A stretch of 64,000 nucleotides of DNA, taken from positions 10,238,062 to 10,302,061 of the forward strand of contig NC_035178.2 of NCBI RefSeq assembly GCF_001659605.2, given 5' to 3'. Of the stretch, positions 62,350 to 64,000 are shown piece after piece (position 1 is the first letter of the stretch; every line of letters starts with the position of its first letter). Source of the stretch: Manihot esculenta (lineage: Eukaryota; Streptophyta; Magnoliopsida; Malpighiales; Euphorbiaceae). Both the position numbers and the translations under genes were made by a program. The notes below the pieces were generated by a model, which saw only the letters and a program-made list of their open reading frames with translations, had not been told where the DNA came from and made no database searches.

Positions 62350-64000
62350 ATGTCAAAAATATACTTAAGTTGATTTTTCCTACAATGATTATCTATATCC
62401 ACTGTGTATAAAAAAAATTAATCCATTAGAATTATGTTTGCTTTTACTAATCATATTTTCTCTAAACATTCGTTCTATTTGTAAAAATAAATCGTATTTA
62501 AAAAATATTTTTTTTTATAAAAGATATTTTTAGAGGAGATAATTTATTTTTTATCATTTAATTTTAATTTAAAAATAAAATTCATTAACAAATTTATATA
62601 GAGATGTTAATAAAGATTTTAAGGCTTGAAAAATAATTTTTTCTTTTTTTAAAGGAGTGAGTTATTTTTTAAAAAAATAATTTATTTTTTATTTTAATTA
62701 AAAAATATTTTTTTATTAACTAAAATTTTGAAGTGTTAAAATGCTAAAAAATATAAAAAAATATTTTTCATAAACTAAATCGAGGACTAAGATGAAATCT
62801 TTCTTATTTTTGTAGATGACTTTTCTTTTTTATCTCATCTTTGTTGGTAATATATTTTAATTATTAATTATAGTGAAAATCTATATTTAGTTAAAGAACA
62901 TAATAAAATTTCTATTTATATATAAAATAATATATATTTTTTTAATTAAAAACAAAAAAATATATTAAGTTTTCATTTATTTCATAAAAAATATTTTATT
63001 GAAAAATAATATTTATATTTTCTAACGTTTGAAGCATTTAAAAAATTCACTCATTGAAAAATATTTTGAAAATTTGAAGTTATTTTAAAAAAAAAATGAT
63101 TTTTTTCTTTTTAAAAGAATACATTAGTTTTTTACACGTTAAATATCTTATTAAGATCTCTATTTATATATTTATTGATATATTTTATTTTTTAAATTAA
63201 AATTAAATAATGAAATATAAATTTTTTTTATTAGAAAATATTTTTTATTCAAAATATTTTCCATAAAAATATTTTTAAAAAAAATATTTTTAAAACATAA
63301 GTTATTTTCTGCGAATAGATAAGAATTTAAGATTGGATTTTGAACGGATAAAGGCAAAACCTTCATTCTACATGATTGAGGAAAAAAAAAAAAAAAGCTC
63401 CACAGTTGAAAGCATCTTTATTGTTGAAAAAGAGGGAAGAATGTGATTGAATGGCTTTATATTGGATTGTTTAATAATGACAAACACTTTATAATATTAC
63501 ATTATATATAAAAATTAATAATAAATATATAAATTAATTAAATAATTTTTATTTACCTTTAAAAATATATTACAAAATCATTAAAAAAATAATAATAAAT
63601 TAAATAAAAAAAATTAAATATAACTTTGTTAATAAGTAGTAGTTCGGACTTGAACTTTTATAATAATGTACTGCAGCTGTAATATTAAAAATAAAAATAT
63701 TTTATAAAAATGTAATTAAATAATTAGAATGAGATGCGAAGATTTAACACCAATGTTAAATTATGTACTTCCTTTTAAAATTGAGAAGTAATGGGTCCTA
63801 ATAATGATTCCCATGTGAGGCATGGCACAAAACTCCTAAGACAATTGTTTTCTTCACCAACAAACAGTTACATCTGCATTAACATTTCCTTAGCTTTCAT
63901 GGTTGCAGCATGCAACTGGGATTTCATCACTCCTCTTTTATAAATATTTTTTTATTAAATCTGAATACAATTCCAAATGTGGATGGAACTCGAGAAAAAA

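Larger units (their letters stand above)
59192..64000. other. AT-rich spacer, possible MITE scraps
   Basis: Contains a long poly-T run near 59607-59628, mixed-composition islands at 59.7-60.2, 61.13-61.27, 61.6-62.1 and 63.77-63.95 kb, and AT-rich foldback-like stretches at 62.45-62.8 and 62.9-63.35 kb. A TATATAAAG near 61834 precedes a more GC-balanced island, but no open frame follows. No gene is supported. Confidence 0.55.

Overview
The window is nuclear DNA of a dicot-like plant. The evidence is spliced genes with GT-AG introns, very AT-rich spacers full of TA and TTA microsatellites, and many Ty3/gypsy LTR retrotransposons with 5-bp target-site duplications (TSDs). I cannot name the species from sequence alone; gene content and the LTR style would fit a rosid such as a Euphorbiaceae member, but that is a guess.

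Layout. 1-2,980: the 3' half of a Ty3/gypsy element (reverse transcriptase, RNase H, integrase, start of the 3' LTR), in one frame with several nonsense codons. 3,668-20,140: three tandem, same-strand, four-exon genes for NRT1/PTR (NPF) transporters of the NPF5.10 type, with identical intron positions and phases; a 484-bp solo LTR lies between copies 2 and 3. 20.1-31.4 kb: AT-rich spacer with a solo LTR at 24.5 kb and hAT-like MITE remnants at 29.6-30.55 kb. 31.46-40.2 kb: a decayed chromovirus (Ty3 with chromodomain), interrupted in its pol region by a 2.3-kb solo LTR of another family with a perfect CAAAT TSD. 40.65-42.34 kb: a minus-strand remnant of a Ty3 element, probably TAT lineage. 44,755-46,967: a complete four-exon patellin gene (SEC14 plus GOLD). 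48,835-53,932: a non-autonomous relative of the 42-kb element with two LTRs, a short gag-start ORF, tandem-repeat arrays and a nested 2.06-kb solo LTR (TSD TTTGA). 53.9-64 kb: AT-rich spacer with one more solo LTR at 58.75 kb.

The host genes are the three NPF transporters and the patellin; I see no functional link between the two groups. The NPF trio looks like local tandem duplication followed by divergence: the middle copy has lost the arginine of the proton-coupling ExxER motif and the first copy has a shorter central loop. The rest is layered transposon insertion and decay. Several insertions can be ordered: the chromovirus and the non-autonomous TAT-like element were each hit later by the same long-LTR family. 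I found no operon, CRISPR array, rRNA or recognisable tRNA, and nothing that clearly amounts to a new biological system. The most unusual structures are the palindrome clusters inside the long solo LTRs and the repeat-filled non-autonomous element.
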